NCBI GenBank assembly: GCA_022843485.1
Contig: JALHNM010000001.1
Location: 186,001-250,000 of the forward strand
Reading direction: 5' to 3'
Source of the DNA: Fimbriimonadaceae bacterium
GTDB lineage: Bacteria > Armatimonadota > Fimbriimonadia > Fimbriimonadales > Fimbriimonadaceae
Length of the DNA stretch: 64,000 bases
Shown here: positions 33,057 through 41,583 of the stretch, in pieces
How the letters are laid out: each line of letters opens with the position of its first letter
Numbering within the stretch: position 1 is the first letter of the stretch
The notes under the pieces: model-generated
Database searches by the model: none
Told to the model about the DNA's origin: nothing
The model's input: the letters and a program-made list of their open reading frames with translations, nothing else
Translations under genes and position numbers: made by a program

Positions 33057-35879
33057 TCAAGCTGGGGCCACAGCCGCGAGCGCCTCTCTGGCCGCGGAGA
33101 GCGAGTCCTCGAGCTTGGCCGCGTCGCGGCCGCCTGCAGTCGCGAACTCGGCCTTCCCTCCGCCGCCCCCGCCAGCTGCAGCGGCTGCGGCCTTGACGAT
33201 GTTGCCCGCATGGGCCCCTTTTGCCAAGGCGTCTTTACCGACCTTGCACACAAAGAAAAGCTTGCCCTCGGAAGCGTTGGTGACAAGCGAGACTCGGTTC
33301 GGGCGGTTGTCCGCGAGGCGGTCGGCGACGAGTTGGGCGTCCTTGGGGTCGGCATCGTTTAAGTTTTCGACGGCAAACTCTACGGCACCGATCGTTTCGA
33401 CGACGGCCTGGGCGGCACCTCCCTGTTGGGCGAGTCGCTCGCGCTTCTTGCGCTCGTCCTTCAGTTGGTCGATGAGTCGCTCGATGCCTTGGATGACCTC
33501 TTTAGGCTGAGACTTGAGCATAACGGACGCTTCATGGAGCGTCGCTTGCTGGTCGAGCACCCACTGGTATGCCCCGAGCCCGGTGACCGCCTCGATGCGC
33601 CGCACCCCGCTCGCCGCACTGGCCTCGTGGACAACCTTGATCAGGCCGATCTCGCCCGTGTTGCGCACGTGAACCCCGCCACAGAGTTCCCGGCTAAAGG
33701 ACGGCTCCGAGGGTGACATCTCACCGATTTGAACAACCCTGACGCGATCTGAGTACTTCTCACCGAACAGGGCCATCGCCCCCATCGCCCGGGCATCGTC
33801 GATGGGGACGTCCGTGTACACCACGACCTTTTCCGCTCCGAGCGCGTGCTCGTTCACAATCCGTTCGACGTCTCGCACCTCGTCCGGGGTCATAGCTTTG
33901 CCGTGGGTGAAGTCGAACCGCAAGTGCCCCGGAGCAACGAGAGACCCGGCCTGGGTGACGTGCTTGCCCAGAACCTTGCGGAGGGCAGCATGGATAAGGT
34001 GCGTGGCCGTGTGGTTGCGAACGATGTCCGCGCGCCGGCGTTCGTCGACCTGAGCATCGACGGCTTGGCGGAACAGGCCGTCCGTTAGGGCCTTCTGCGC
34101 CTCTTCGATCGACCTCCCCTCGAAGTCGATCGCGATGAGCTCCGGCTCTACGATATGCACGAATACGCCGTCTTGCTTGACGACGTCCTTGACCCGGAGC
34201 GTAAAGGTCGGGCCGGAGAGCATGCCGGTGTCCGACATCTGCCCGCCCGATTCAGCGTAAAACGGGGTCTGGTCTAAGGCAAGGGCGAACTCACGCGTTG
34301 CGAGCCCGTCATCGCCGGGCCGTGGTACGGCCCCGACGATCAGCGCTCGACTCTTCGTTTCCCCATAACCGGTAAAGGTCGTCGGCGTAGGCCCATCGTC
34401 TTCGGCGACGTCGAAGACGAACCCCACGACGACACCTCCGTAGACGCTCTCTCGCTGGTCGGCCCCTCGGCTGCGCTCTTGAGCCTCGATCAGAGCAGAC
34501 CTGAAGCCTTGCTCATCGACGGACAGACCCTCTTCCTCGCAGATCTCCTTGGTGACTTCGAGGGGAAACCCGTAGGTGTCGTAAAGCATGAAAGCGGACG
34601 TGCCAGGGAGAACCTTTGGCGTAGAAGCCTCTCCACCCGCCCAGGATGCCATCAAGTCAACGATTTCTCGGGTCAGGACTTGGCTGCCTTGCTCGAGTGT
34701 TCGCCGGAACTGCGCTTCTTCGTTCCGGAGAGTCTCGACGATCACGTCGCGGCGAAAGTGCAATTCTTGGTAGTGGTCGCCCAGCGCCTCGGCTAAGCCG
34801 TCTAGGACTCGAAACGCGAAAAGATCGTTGAATCCAAGGACTCTTTGCCCCTTAAGGATCGCACGGCGGATAAGCCGCCTGAGGACGTAGCCACGGCCAG
34901 TGTTGGAGGGCAAGATCCCATCTCCGATGCAGAAACAAGCGGCCCGTATGTGGTCGGCCACGATGCGCAAGGCCCGATCTGTCTGTTCGTCCTCGCCGTA
35001 CCGGAACCTATGCCCCCCGACAGCCTCGATCGTCCTGAAGACGGGTTGGAACGCATCGGTGTCGTAGACCGAAGAATAGCCGCCGAGCACCGCGCACGTA
35101 CGTTCGATACCCATGCCGGTATCGATCGAACGGAACGGCAACTCTGGCATCCCTGTCTTCGTGTACCCGCCCTCCGCCTTGGCCTCACCCTTCCACTCGT
35201 ATTGGATAAAGACATCGTTCCAGATCTCCAGCCAACGGCCCTCGGCCTCGTCGCGAAGGTAGTCGTCAACCGAGTACGAAGCGCTGGTGCTAAGCGGCGG
35301 ACGGTCGTCTTCGACCCAATAGAACATTTCGCTGTTCGGCCCACATGGGCCGGGAGGGCCGTTCGAGAACGCACCGGCCGGCCAGTAGTTCGTCTCTTCG
35401 CCGAGACGAAAGACGCGGCAAGCCGGATCGATCCCGACTGAAGCCAGGTGTTGCGACCACCGATCGAACGCCTCGTCGTCCTCTCGAAAGACTGTAAAGG
35501 CCAGGCGCTTGGGGTCGAGGCCCAGCCACTGTCGCGATGTGAGGAACTCCCACGAGTAGTCGATCGTTTCGACCTTAAAGTAGTCACCGAACGAGAAGTT
35601 CCCAAGCATCTCGAAGAACGTCAAGTGGCTACTGTCGCCGACGCTCTCAATATCACCGGTCCTTAGGCACTTCTGGGCGGTCGCAAGCCGTCGGCTTGGT
35701 GGCTCGGCCACACCACGGAAGAAAGGCTTGAACTGGACCATCCCCGCACCGTTGAACAATAGCGACTCGTCCAACCTTCCTGTCACATCGATCGGCACGA
35801 GCGACCCTGAGGGGTGGGGCAAGTGCCCCTTCGACTCGAAGAAGGCGAGGTACTTCTGGCGCAGTTCCCGGACGGTCAT
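33057..35879 (-). CDS. alaS: Alanyl-tRNA synthetase
   Basis: AlaRS charges tRNA-Ala in the cytoplasm. The 940-residue product is full length: the class II aminoacylation domain begins with ELRQKYLAFFESKGH, followed by the tRNA-recognition domain. The editing domain has the zinc ligands H-x3-H (NHTATHLIH) and C-x3-H (CGGVHVRNTGEIG). A C-terminal C-Ala domain ends with a Gly-rich GGGGGGKAEFATAGG stretch, the usual signature. It starts at ATG 35879, and a CATAAT hexamer lies 8 nt upstream. It diverges from prfA. Confidence 0.98.
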   Translation of the reverse strand: MTVRELRQKYLAFFESKGHLPHPSGSLVPIDVTGRLDESLLFNGAGMVQFKPFFRGVAEPPSRRLATAQKCLRTGDIESVGDSSHLTFFEMLGNFSFGDYFKVETIDYSWEFLTSRQWLGLDPKRLAFTVFREDDEAFDRWSQHLASVGIDPACRVFRLGEETNYWPAGAFSNGPPGPCGPNSEMFYWVEDDRPPLSTSASYSVDDYLRDEAEGRWLEIWNDVFIQYEWKGEAKAEGGYTKTGMPELPFRSIDTGMGIERTCAVLGGYSSVYDTDAFQPVFRTIEAVGGHRFRYGEDEQTDRALRIVADHIRAACFCIGDGILPSNTGRGYVLRRLIRRAILKGQRVLGFNDLFAFRVLDGLAEALGDHYQELHFRRDVIVETLRNEEAQFRRTLEQGSQVLTREIVDLMASWAGGEASTPKVLPGTSAFMLYDTYGFPLEVTKEICEEEGLSVDEQGFRSALIEAQERSRGADQRESVYGGVVVGFVFDVAEDDGPTPTTFTGYGETKSRALIVGAVPRPGDDGLATREFALALDQTPFYAESGGQMSDTGMLSGPTFTLRVKDVVKQDGVFVHIVEPELIAIDFEGRSIEEAQKALTDGLFRQAVDAQVDERRRADIVRNHTATHLIHAALRKVLGKHVTQAGSLVAPGHLRFDFTHGKAMTPDEVRDVERIVNEHALGAEKVVVYTDVPIDDARAMGAMALFGEKYSDRVRVVQIGEMSPSEPSFSRELCGGVHVRNTGEIGLIKVVHEASAASGVRRIEAVTGLGAYQWVLDQQATLHEASVMLKSQPKEVIQGIERLIDQLKDERKKRERLAQQGGAAQAVVETIGAVEFAVENLNDADPKDAQLVADRLADNRPNRVSLVTNASEGKLFFVCKVGKDALAKGAHAGNIVKAAAAAAGGGGGGKAEFATAGGRDAAKLEDSLSAAREALAAVAPA

Positions 35880-35887
35880 GCCCCCTG

Positions 35888-35893
35888 ATTATG
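35888..35893 (-). promoter_or_regulatory. -10-like hexamer CATAAT for alaS, leaderless geometry
   Basis: CATAAT on the minus strand is followed by 8 nt (CAGGGGGC) and ATG 35879. The G-rich gap could base-pair with 16S rRNA, but it sits directly against the ATG. Confidence 0.5.
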
Positions 35894-35922
35894 CCGCCCG
35901 GCACGACCAGCCTGCGCGAGTT

Positions 35923-35941
35923 GGGAGGGCCCTTCCCTCCC
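35923..35941. repeat. Inverted repeat GGGAGGG-ccctt-CCCTCCC between alaS and prfA
   Basis: Seven-base perfect arms with a 5-base loop lie between the two divergent -10-like elements. The position fits a regulator site controlling either gene. It lies upstream of the predicted start points, so it is unlikely to be a terminator. Confidence 0.4.
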
Positions 35942-35949
35942 CAGGCCGG

Positions 35950-35955
35950 TACACT
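35950..35955 (+). promoter_or_regulatory. -10-like hexamer TACACT for prfA
   Basis: GGTACACT is followed by 11 nt and the prfA ATG at 35967. The same GGTACACT string precedes the tRNA-Arg gene at 43004. Confidence 0.45.
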
Positions 35956-35966
35956 GGGCGGCCCCG

Positions 35967-37043
35967 ATGCTAGAGAAGCTGGACGAGATCGAGCGGAGGT
36001 TCGAGGAGATCGAACTCCAGCTGCAAGACCCACAGATCGCGACGCGCCCCACCGAGCTGCACCGCCTCGGCAAGGCCCGCGCCGAGATAGAGGATTTGGT
36101 CACTGGCATCCGTGAGTACAAGAAGGCTCGAAAGGACCTCGTCGAAACAGAAGGCCTCCTTGAGGATCCCGAGATGCGGGACCTCGCTCAGGCCGAGATC
36201 GAGCCGCTCCGCGCCCGGATCGTCGGGCTCGAGTCTCAGCTCAAGACGATGCTCCTGCCGAAGGACCCGAACGACTCCAAGTCGGTGATCATCGAGATCC
36301 GGCCCGCGGCCGGGGGCGACGAGGCTGGGCTGTTCGCGAACGAGCTCTACCGGATGTATGCCCGTTATGCTGAGCGTCGCCGGTGGAAATATGAAGTGAT
36401 CGATCACGAGGAGTCGGGCATAGGTGGCGTGTCCCGAGTCGTGTTCTCCATCGACGCCACCGGCGCCTACAGCCAGCTTAAGCACGAGAGTGGCGTCCAC
36501 CGGGTGCAGCGAGTGCCGAAGACTGAGAGCCAGGGCCGGATCCACACATCGACGGTGACCGTGGCCGTGCTCCCTGAGGCCGAAGAGGCTGAGATCGAGG
36601 TTAACGAGAAGGACTTGGAGATTTCGACGTTCCGAGCCTCGAGCGCGGGCGGCCAGCACGTCCAGAAGAACGAGACGGCCATCCGCATCATCCATAAGCC
36701 GAGCGGGATCGTGGTGACCTGCCAGGACGAGCGGAGCCAGCAACAGAACCGGCTACGGGCCATGTCCGTCCTTCGTGCAAAGCTGTACGAAGCCGAGCAG
36801 GAAAGGGTGGCGAAGGAGCGAGGCGACCTCCGGCGGGGCCAGATCGGGAGCGGCGATCGAAGTGAGAAGGTTCGTACCTATAACTTTCCACAAGACCGAG
36901 TCACCGACCACCGGATCGGGATGACGAAGAACAGTGTCGCCCTCTTCATGGACGGCGACATCCAGGATATGGTCGACGCTCTCGTCCAAGCCGAGCAGGC
37001 CGCAAAGCTCGCCAACGAGCTGGCCGCCGCGAGTTCGGGCTAG
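35967..37043 (+). CDS. prfA: Peptide chain release factor 1
   Basis: RF1 terminates translation at UAA and UAG. The 358-residue product has the catalytic GGQ motif (228-230, in ASSAGGQHVQKNETAIR) and the P-x-T anticodon-mimic tripeptide as PKT (184-186, GVHRVQRVPKTESQGRIHTS), which identifies RF1 rather than RF2 (SPF). It has a normal N-terminal coiled-coil domain. No prmC methyltransferase gene follows; the end shares a CTAG tetranucleotide with the convergent oxidoreductase gene. Confidence 0.97.
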   Translation: MLEKLDEIERRFEEIELQLQDPQIATRPTELHRLGKARAEIEDLVTGIREYKKARKDLVETEGLLEDPEMRDLAQAEIEPLRARIVGLESQLKTMLLPKDPNDSKSVIIEIRPAAGGDEAGLFANELYRMYARYAERRRWKYEVIDHEESGIGGVSRVVFSIDATGAYSQLKHESGVHRVQRVPKTESQGRIHTSTVTVAVLPEAEEAEIEVNEKDLEISTFRASSAGGQHVQKNETAIRIIHKPSGIVVTCQDERSQQQNRLRAMSVLRAKLYEAEQERVAKERGDLRRGQIGSGDRSEKVRTYNFPQDRVTDHRIGMTKNSVALFMDGDIQDMVDALVQAEQAAKLANELAAASSG

Positions 37044-38023
37044 GCGACGATCACGGGCACGCCGCCCTGCGCCCCAGATCGCCAGGCCGCTTCGGTGAGC
37101 TCGATCGTACGAAGCCCGCATTCGAACGGCGCCATGACGGGGTCGCCTCGGCGGATCGCGTCGATGAAGTTGCGGTCCGGCGACACCGACCCGGGCCAGG
37201 CCTGCGATTGGAACCGTCGGCCCTGGTCGTCGATCACGGTGACCTCCTCACCTTCGACGAGGATCGCTCCCTTCTCGAGCCAAACCTGGTGGCGCTCATG
37301 CCAGAGAGTCGCATCTCCGACGATCGTGATCGACCCGTAGGCACCGCCTTCGAACGCGACCGTTACGAGAGACGTGATGTCCACCGGCGTCCCGCGGTGG
37401 TCGACCATCGCCGTGACCCGCTCAGCCCGCAGGCCCGTCATCCAAAGCAGGACGTCGATCATGTGCGAGCCGCTGTCGTTCAGCTGGCCCCCGCCTGAAA
37501 GGGCCGGATCCTGTCGCCACGACCCGACGGTCAGCTGCTTCCAGTTCTGAGTGAGGTGAGAGTTGAAGGCCAAAACCTTCCCATAACGACCGGACAGCAC
37601 TTGCTCTCGGACCCAGGCGAAGGGCGCGAGGCCGTGGCGCTGATACGACACCGCCCCCACCTTGCCCGATCGGTCACGGGCTGCGATCAGCTCCTTCGTG
37701 TCCTCGACTGTGGTCGCAAGCGGTTTGTCCACAAGCACGTGCAGGCCAGCCGAAAAACCGTCAAGCGCCTGCCGTTTGTGCTGAGTGTGTGGGCTTGCGA
37801 TTAACAGAGCATCCAGACCCCCGGCCGCCAGGGCTTCCTCATGGCTCGCAAACCTCGTCGCCGAGGCCAAGGAAGGGAACTGGGCCACAGCAAGGTCGAT
37901 CTGGCCCGAATCCGGATCCACTAATGCCCGGACGTCGACGTCTGGCATCGAGGAAAGAAGGCTGAGGTGGTGGCGGGCCCACCCGCCACAGCCAAGGCAC
38001 GCGATTCGAACGGCCGGACCCAT
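37040..38023 (-). CDS. Gfo/Idh/MocA family oxidoreductase
   Basis: A 327-residue NAD(P)-dependent oxidoreductase from ATG 38023, where the Rossmann fold opens directly with VRIACLGCGGWARHH. An extension to 38101 has no support. Typical family phrases follow: DALLIASPHTQHKRQALDGF and HVLVDKPLA (EKP-type motif), with the C-terminal GGQLNDSGSHMIDVLLWM sheet (the D-x-G-x-H metal-free motif). Members oxidise or dehydrate sugars and inositols. The substrate cannot be told from sequence. It ends in the same CTAG as prfA on the other strand. Confidence 0.88.
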   Translation of the reverse strand: MGPAVRIACLGCGGWARHHLSLLSSMPDVDVRALVDPDSGQIDLAVAQFPSLASATRFASHEEALAAGGLDALLIASPHTQHKRQALDGFSAGLHVLVDKPLATTVEDTKELIAARDRSGKVGAVSYQRHGLAPFAWVREQVLSGRYGKVLAFNSHLTQNWKQLTVGSWRQDPALSGGGQLNDSGSHMIDVLLWMTGLRAERVTAMVDHRGTPVDITSLVTVAFEGGAYGSITIVGDATLWHERHQVWLEKGAILVEGEEVTVIDDQGRRFQSQAWPGSVSPDRNFIDAIRRGDPVMAPFECGLRTIELTEAAWRSGAQGGVPVIVA

Positions 38024-38033
38024 GGTCCCACCG

Positions 38034-38039
38034 ATTCTG
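38034..38039 (-). promoter_or_regulatory. -10-like hexamer CAGAAT for the Gfo/Idh/MocA gene
   Basis: On the minus strand CAGAAT precedes ATG 38023 by 10 nt. The first base differs from the usual T, so confidence is low, but spacing matches the other sites. Confidence 0.3.
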
Positions 38040-38115
38040 ACAGTCTTCTCGAGCCCGGTACTCGACCCGGGTCCCTGGCGGGGGCTCGAGTCTTGGGCCA
38101 ACCGACGATTCCCCT

Positions 38116-38838
38116 ATGGGACTCGCGACCCGGCCCCTGCTCTGCCTCTGCCTCCTGGGGGCCCTGACGCTGCCCGCTGCCAGCGAGTGGCGCACGAAGA
38201 TCCAGCGATCAGCCCTCGAGCACGTCAAGTCGGCTCAGCGCGACCTCGCGGAGGGGCTCGTCCCTCGGGCGCTGGCCCACGCCCGAACGATCCTCCTCCC
38301 CCGGGACATTCGAATCGCAATCGATGCTGGACCGGCCGACCCGATCGCGGCAGAGGCCCTTCGTCGGGCCGCTATCTCGGCTGCGGACCAGTGGGAGCGG
38401 GCGTTAGGCCGGGAGGTCAGGTTCTTCTGGACCGATCCATCGAGCGCCGAGGTCAGGGTCACCTTCGCGCCTTCCGTCCGGCTGGGCGGCGCCGAGGTGG
38501 CGGGAAAGGCCGTCTGGCGCAGGGGCATCCTCGATTGGGGGCACGGGCAGGCCGACTACACGCTCTCGGCCACGATTCACGTCCGAACGGAGCTCGATGG
38601 GCGAGCGTTCCCTGAACCGGCGATCCGGCAGACCCTCCTCCACGAACTCGGGCACGTGCTCGGGCTCGACGATTCGCCCGTCCTCGGTCACGTAATGGGG
38701 CCTGTCGATCCGAGCCGTCCCGTGAGCGAACCGGCCCTCAGCGAACTCGAGAGCCTCCTCGCCCTCCGGGACGCCGCCCGCCAGGTCGAGGCCGCCTCCT
38801 TCCTGTCGCTGCACGACCGGCCGGGCGCGGTCAGATAG
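38116..38838 (+). CDS. Secreted matrixin-like zinc metalloprotease (metzincin)
   Basis: A 240-residue protein with a signal peptide (MGLATRPLLCLCLLGALTLPAAS) and a C-terminal metzincin core: HELGHVLGLDD (H176, E177, H180, G183) and a Met-turn at GHVMGP (M194). The third zinc ligand position is D186 rather than the usual His, as in some snapalysin-like enzymes. The preceding propeptide-like helical segment (about 25-65) has no obvious cysteine switch. It would cleave extracellular or periplasmic proteins. It starts at ATG 38116, 92 bp from the divergent oxidoreductase. Confidence 0.85.
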   Translation: MGLATRPLLCLCLLGALTLPAASEWRTKIQRSALEHVKSAQRDLAEGLVPRALAHARTILLPRDIRIAIDAGPADPIAAEALRRAAISAADQWERALGREVRFFWTDPSSAEVRVTFAPSVRLGGAEVAGKAVWRRGILDWGHGQADYTLSATIHVRTELDGRAFPEPAIRQTLLHELGHVLGLDDSPVLGHVMGPVDPSRPVSEPALSELESLLALRDAARQVEAASFLSLHDRPGAVR

Positions 38839-38841
38839 AAT
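38836..38841 (+). promoter_or_regulatory. -10-like hexamer TAGAAT for the metallophosphoesterase gene
   Basis: TAGAAT overlaps the stop codon of the metalloprotease gene and is followed by 8 nt and GTG 38850. No Shine-Dalgarno is seen. Confidence 0.5.
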
Positions 38842-38849
38842 CGGAGCCT

Positions 38850-39659
38850 GTGCGGTTCGACCGATTGATCGCGGGGGCGGCGGCCCTGGGGGCGGGGGCG
38901 TTGCTCTACGGGGCGCTCGTCGAGGCCTACCGGCTCCGAACCGAGCGGCGCACTCTCCGGTTGCCGAGGTGGCCCGCCCGGTTGGACGGGTACCGGGTCG
39001 CCGTGATCGCCGACGCCCACATCCGGGACCGGGCTTCGATCGAGATGACCCAGGAGGCAGTCGCCCTGGCCCTCGCCGAGGATCCCGATCTGGTGCTCAT
39101 CCCGGGGGATACGATCGCCTACTGGAAGCGGGGCCTGCTGGACATGGTCGAGGAGGCCTACGCCGGGCTCGCCTCGATGAGCGGCCGGATACTTGCCGTG
39201 CCCGGGAACCACGACTACTTTGGCGGCGACGCCGCTTGGCTCGAGCCTGTGTTCAATCGTCTAGGCATCAGACTGCTCCAAAACTCCTGCCACCGCCAGG
39301 ACGGGGTGAACTGGGTCGGCGTGGACTCCGAGGTGGCCGGGCGAGCGGACCCGTATGGGGCGATCATGCAGTCCGACCCCGCCGACCCGATCGTGGTTCT
39401 CTGGCACGAGCCCGATATGGTAGACCGCCTGCCTCGTGGCCCTGAACTTATGGTGAGCGGCCACTCGCACGGCGGCCAGTTCACGACGCCTTGGGGGTGG
39501 GCGCCCGCGACCTCGCACCTGGGCTCGCGGTACCTGCGGGGCTTCTACCGACGGACGCCGGTGCCGCTCTACGTCTCGAAGGGCGTGGGGACGACCGGGC
39601 CGCCCGCCCGGCTCTTCTGCCCGGCCGAGGTCTCGATTCTCACCTTGCGCCCAGCCTAG
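38850..39659 (+). CDS. Membrane-anchored metallophosphoesterase (YkuE/YaeI-like)
   Basis: A 269-residue calcineurin-like phosphoesterase from GTG 38850. It has one N-terminal membrane segment (about 7-23) and all motifs of the fold: D-x-H in IADAHIRD, GDTI (about 91), GNHDYF, a WHEP segment and the C-terminal GHSHGGQ. Two metals are bound by these residues. YkuE-type proteins act on UDP-sugar lipid A precursors or other phosphodiesters; the exact substrate here is unknown. Confidence 0.9.
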   Translation: MRFDRLIAGAAALGAGALLYGALVEAYRLRTERRTLRLPRWPARLDGYRVAVIADAHIRDRASIEMTQEAVALALAEDPDLVLIPGDTIAYWKRGLLDMVEEAYAGLASMSGRILAVPGNHDYFGGDAAWLEPVFNRLGIRLLQNSCHRQDGVNWVGVDSEVAGRADPYGAIMQSDPADPIVVLWHEPDMVDRLPRGPELMVSGHSHGGQFTTPWGWAPATSHLGSRYLRGFYRRTPVPLYVSKGVGTTGPPARLFCPAEVSILTLRPA

Positions 39660-39666
39660 CTTCGCG

Positions 39667-39672
39667 CATACT
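39667..39672 (+). promoter_or_regulatory. -10-like hexamer CATACT for the ECF sigma gene
   Basis: CATACT precedes GTG 39682 by 9 nt without a Shine-Dalgarno. This would head the possible sulfur operon. Confidence 0.4.
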
Positions 39673-39681
39673 CAGAGCCGG

Positions 39682-40191
39682 GTGAAAGACTACGAACGCC
39701 TCGTCCGCGAGCACAAGGACGCCGTCTATCGCCAGATGCTTCGGGTCTGCGGCAACCATGACGACGCCGAAGATGTGCTCGTGGAGGCGCTCACCGCCGC
39801 CTTCCGAAGGTCGGAGCAGCTCCGCGACGAGGGGGCGTTTCGAAGTTGGGTGACGACGATCGGCCGCCGCGTGTGCGCGCACATGAGGCGCAAGGATCGG
39901 CTCGTCGAGATCGTCCCCGCCGAAGACCTCGAGCGGCTCTCGGGAGCGGACGAGGACCCCACGGCGGCGATCGAAAGGGAGCGCCTCCACGAGTGCGTGA
40001 GCAGCGCGATGGAACGACTCGGCCCCCTCGACCGAGAGGTCTACCGGTTGCGTGAACTCGAAGGCCTATCCGCGGAGGAGACGGCGGCCCGGACGGGGCT
40101 CAGCATCCCCGGCGTCAAGTCGCGGCTCTTCCGGGCTAGGGTCCAGGTTCGAAACGCACTGGACGGCCTGCTCGACGGTGGGACCGCGTGA
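39682..40191 (+). CDS. ECF-type sigma-70 family RNA polymerase sigma factor
   Basis: A 169-residue sigma factor from GTG 39682. Region 2 is DAVYRQMLRVCGNHDDAEDVLVEALTAAFRR, abridged here, with the -10-melting helix. Region 4 is LDREVYRLRELEGLSAEETAARTGLSIPGVKSRL, a helix-turn-helix that binds -35 sequences. It is typical of ECF subgroups. No anti-sigma factor gene is next to it. The following gene is a TauE/SafE exporter 31 bp away, so this sigma factor may control the sulfur-handling genes. There are no transmembrane segments. Confidence 0.9.
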   Translation: MKDYERLVREHKDAVYRQMLRVCGNHDDAEDVLVEALTAAFRRSEQLRDEGAFRSWVTTIGRRVCAHMRRKDRLVEIVPAEDLERLSGADEDPTAAIERERLHECVSSAMERLGPLDREVYRLRELEGLSAEETAARTGLSIPGVKSRLFRARVQVRNALDGLLDGGTA

Positions 40192-40222
40192 GCCGCGGGC
40201 CAAGGCCGCAGGCTCCCACTCA

Positions 40223-41011
40223 ATGATGCCGCCCCTTGAAGTCGCCGGCTGGCTCGCGACGCTGTTCGTCGGGCTCACGATGGGCCTCCTCGGTGGGGGT
40301 GGCTCGATCCTCACTGTGCCCGTTCTGGTCTACTTCTTCGGGCTCCAAGCGACCACCGCCACCGGCGATTCGCTCTTCATCGTGGGGGCCACGGCCCTTG
40401 TCGGGGCGTGGTTCGCGGCTCGTAGGGGGGAGGTCGACCTGCGTCGCGCCCTTGCCTTCGCCCTGCCGTCGATGGCTGCCGTTTTCGCCGTGCGCCGCTG
40501 GGCGGTCCCCTCGATTCCGGCAGAAGTCGTCGGCATCAGTAAGGATCGGTTCCTCATCCTTCTCTTTGCCGGCCTCATGGTCACGGCGGCCGTCCACATG
40601 TTGCGGTCACGGGAGCCCACCCCAGGGGAAAATCGCACCACTCCGGCGCTGCTCCCCTTTCTCGGCCTAGGGGTCGGCGGGCTGGCTGGGCTTGTGGGGG
40701 CCGGGGGCGGGTTCATGATCGTGCCCGCCCTTGCGCTCTTCGCTGGTCTGCGCATGAAGGAGGCCGTCGCGACCTCGCTCGCCGTGATCGCCGCCCAGTC
40801 CTTGGTCGGCTTCCTCGGCGAACTCGGGCGCCCGGCAGCCCTCGATTGGACATTGCTCCTGGGCGTGACGGGCGTGAGCCTGGTTGGACTGGCCGTCGGG
40901 CGCTCACTGGCGGGCCGGGTCGAAAGCCACCGGCTGCGCCCCACCTTCGCCTGGTTCGTCCTGGCTATGGCCTTGGTCCTGGTCGCCAAGGAGACTTTGC
41001 ACCCTTCTTAG
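40223..41011 (+). CDS. TauE/SafE sulfite exporter family permease, copy 1
   Basis: A 262-residue membrane protein from ATG 40223 (a second ATG follows at once). About eight hydrophobic segments include the family phrases LFVGLTMGLLGGGGSILTVPVL and, in the second half, GVGGLAGLVGAGGGFMIVPALALF, the paired Gly-rich repeats of TauE/SafE. Members export sulfite, taurine or related sulfur compounds. It is followed after 26 bp by a rhodanese-DUF2892 gene and then a persulfide-dioxygenase-like gene, which supports sulfite or thiosulfate export. Confidence 0.9.
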   Translation: MMPPLEVAGWLATLFVGLTMGLLGGGGSILTVPVLVYFFGLQATTATGDSLFIVGATALVGAWFAARRGEVDLRRALAFALPSMAAVFAVRRWAVPSIPAEVVGISKDRFLILLFAGLMVTAAVHMLRSREPTPGENRTTPALLPFLGLGVGGLAGLVGAGGGFMIVPALALFAGLRMKEAVATSLAVIAAQSLVGFLGELGRPAALDWTLLLGVTGVSLVGLAVGRSLAGRVESHRLRPTFAWFVLAMALVLVAKETLHPS

Positions 41012-41037
41012 CCTGGCCGGCCCCTGACCGATCAGAG

Positions 41038-41583
41038 ATGGTCACAATCACTCCTCAAGACTTGGATCGACGCCTGAAGGCCGGCGAGCGACTCCAGCTC
41101 CTCGACGTTCGATCCCCGGGCGAGTTCGCCGCCGGCCACGTACCCGGCGCCGTCAACGTCCCCCTCGAAGAGCTCGAAGCGCGCACGAGCGACCTCCGAC
41201 CCGGCGAGCCCCTCGTGCTCGTCTGCCAGAGTGGCCGCCGAGCCTGCATGGGGCACGAGCGGCTCGAGTCAGGCCGGTCAGACCTGCTCGTCCTGGAAGG
41301 AGGGACGTCCGGCTGGGTCGATCGAGGGCTCCCTGTCGTCCGAACCACCAGAAGCGCTTGGTCCCTCGAGCGACAGGTGCGGCTCGCCGCCGGACTGCTC
41401 GTCCTTACCGGCACCGTCTTGGCGGTGACGGTCACGCCCGCATGGGTCTATCTAGCCATGTTCGTAGGCGCAGGGCTTACGTTTGCTGGTCTGACGAACG
41501 TCTGCGGGATGGCTATGGTATTCGCCGCTCTCCCATGGAACAAGCCCCGCTCGGCGACCGGGGGCTCCGGGGTGGCGGCGTGA
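41038..41583 (+). CDS. Rhodanese domain fused to DUF2892 membrane hairpin (YgaP-like)
   Basis: A 181-residue protein from ATG 41038. The rhodanese domain has the active-site Cys63 in VCQSGRRA and the CH2 signatures LLDVRSPGEFAAGHVPGAVNVP, abridged. Residues about 115-165 form two membrane helices ending with GLTNVCGMAMVFAALPW, as in DUF2892/YgaP. It moves sulfane sulfur at the membrane. It overlaps the next gene as GTGA, suggesting translational coupling. Confidence 0.9.
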   Translation: MVTITPQDLDRRLKAGERLQLLDVRSPGEFAAGHVPGAVNVPLEELEARTSDLRPGEPLVLVCQSGRRACMGHERLESGRSDLLVLEGGTSGWVDRGLPVVRTTRSAWSLERQVRLAAGLLVLTGTVLAVTVTPAWVYLAMFVGAGLTFAGLTNVCGMAMVFAALPWNKPRSATGGSGVAA

